Below the pieces are notes generated by a model, which was not told the DNA's origin, made no database searches, and saw only the letters and a program-made list of their open reading frames with translations. The position numbers and the translations under genes are program-made. Shown here in pieces: positions 63,917 through 64,000 of a DNA stretch of 64,000 nucleotides. The DNA comes from Aestuariispira insulae (GTDB taxonomy: Bacteria; Pseudomonadota; Alphaproteobacteria; UBA8366; Aestuariispiraceae), in contig NZ_QRDW01000005.1 of assembly GCF_003385955.1 (NCBI RefSeq), positions 62,001 to 126,000 of the forward strand, written 5' to 3'. Numbering within the stretch: position 1 is the first letter of the stretch; each line of letters starts with the position of its first letter.

Positions 63917-64000
63917 ATGACAGTCCGCGAAGACGATCCACATGATGTCGATGACGATGATCCATTGGAGATAGATGATTTCGATGCGGATGCCGGGTTT
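63917..64000 (+). CDS. Partial acidic protein, cut by the window end
   Basis: ATG 63917 follows a strong AAGGGGG site. The first 28 codons are extremely acidic (MTVREDDPHDVDDDDPLEI, then DDFDADAGF), with 13 Asp or Glu. The rest is outside the window, so no function can be given. Confidence 0.55.
   Translation, partial: MTVREDDPHDVDDDDPLEIDDFDADAGF

Noticed and set aside
1-64000. Mobile elements, prophage, CRISPR, tRNA genes
   Set aside because: I looked for transposases, integrases, regular repeats with spacers and cloverleaf patterns and saw none. The only near-identical DNA repeat is the small RNA pair.

Overview
The window looks like chromosomal DNA of a free-living, probably marine or soil alphaproteobacterium, most plausibly Rhodospirillales or a related order. 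The evidence is moderate GC, ClpS-ClpA, L36 of the single-cysteine type, DUF1127, DUF1192, DUF4169 and DUF465 small proteins, RHH_4, GlcDEF, TRAP transporters, and two promoter elements that fit the CtrA half-site pair TTAA-N7-TTAA. The species call is inference. I see no tRNA or rRNA gene, CRISPR array, insertion sequence, integrase or phage gene. This is mostly ordinary core and metabolic genome with accessory patches.

Layout. 0-4.6 kb: two tandem AraC regulators, two tandem paralogous lipoproteins, and azlC-azlD. 4.6-7.6 kb: pabB-pabA-pabC operon for p-aminobenzoate. 7.6-11.5 kb: a DUF2817-like protein without its metal ligands, a TPR protein, pyruvate kinase, ubiX. 11.7-24.5 kb: a DUF465 protein, a CheW protein whose C-terminus resembles a truncated haemoglobin, a hydrolase, RHH_4, AsmA, LysR/DUF1127, a cupin protein, a flavin oxidoreductase, a methyl-accepting chemotaxis protein, SufE and a MarR-type regulator. 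24.6-31.5 kb: 5-oxoprolinase divergent from a TRAP transporter, with a 26-bp palindrome between them. 31.5-38.3 kb: a soluble histidine kinase with a PhnD-like protein upstream, a NemR-NemA pair with a repeated operator, a GlxA-type regulator, DUF1330, and an orphan CdiI-type immunity protein. 38.3-42.4 kb: glcD-glcE-glcF glycolate oxidase. 42.5-50.2 kb: rpmJ, a methyltransferase, a thioesterase, a small membrane protein behind a CRP-like site, a RimB/RimK/aspartoacylase operon, clpA and clpS. 50.4-54.5 kb: an EamA exporter, two zinc-free MDR oxidoreductases and 3-hydroxybutyrate dehydrogenase. 54.5-64 kb: two near-identical small RNA genes, a solo CheW, a frameshifted PAS gene, LysR regulators, a DUF805 protein, a dimethylglycine/sarcosine dehydrogenase-like enzyme, an O-acetylhomoserine sulfhydrylase with a structured terminated leader or sRNA, an alpha/beta hydrolase, and the start of an acidic protein cut by the window end.

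The two strongest novelty candidates are these. (1) Twin ~100-nt RNAs at 54625-54726 and 57152-57250. They have the same promoter architecture (TTAA-N7-TTAG, 12-nt step to TATAAM), an exposed C-rich loop and identical terminator hairpins. (2) The CheW-linker-globin-like fusion at 12042-13136, in which the proximal haem histidine appears to be tyrosine. Together with the chemoreceptor and the solo CheW they suggest dispersed chemosensory functions, some possibly under CtrA-type control.
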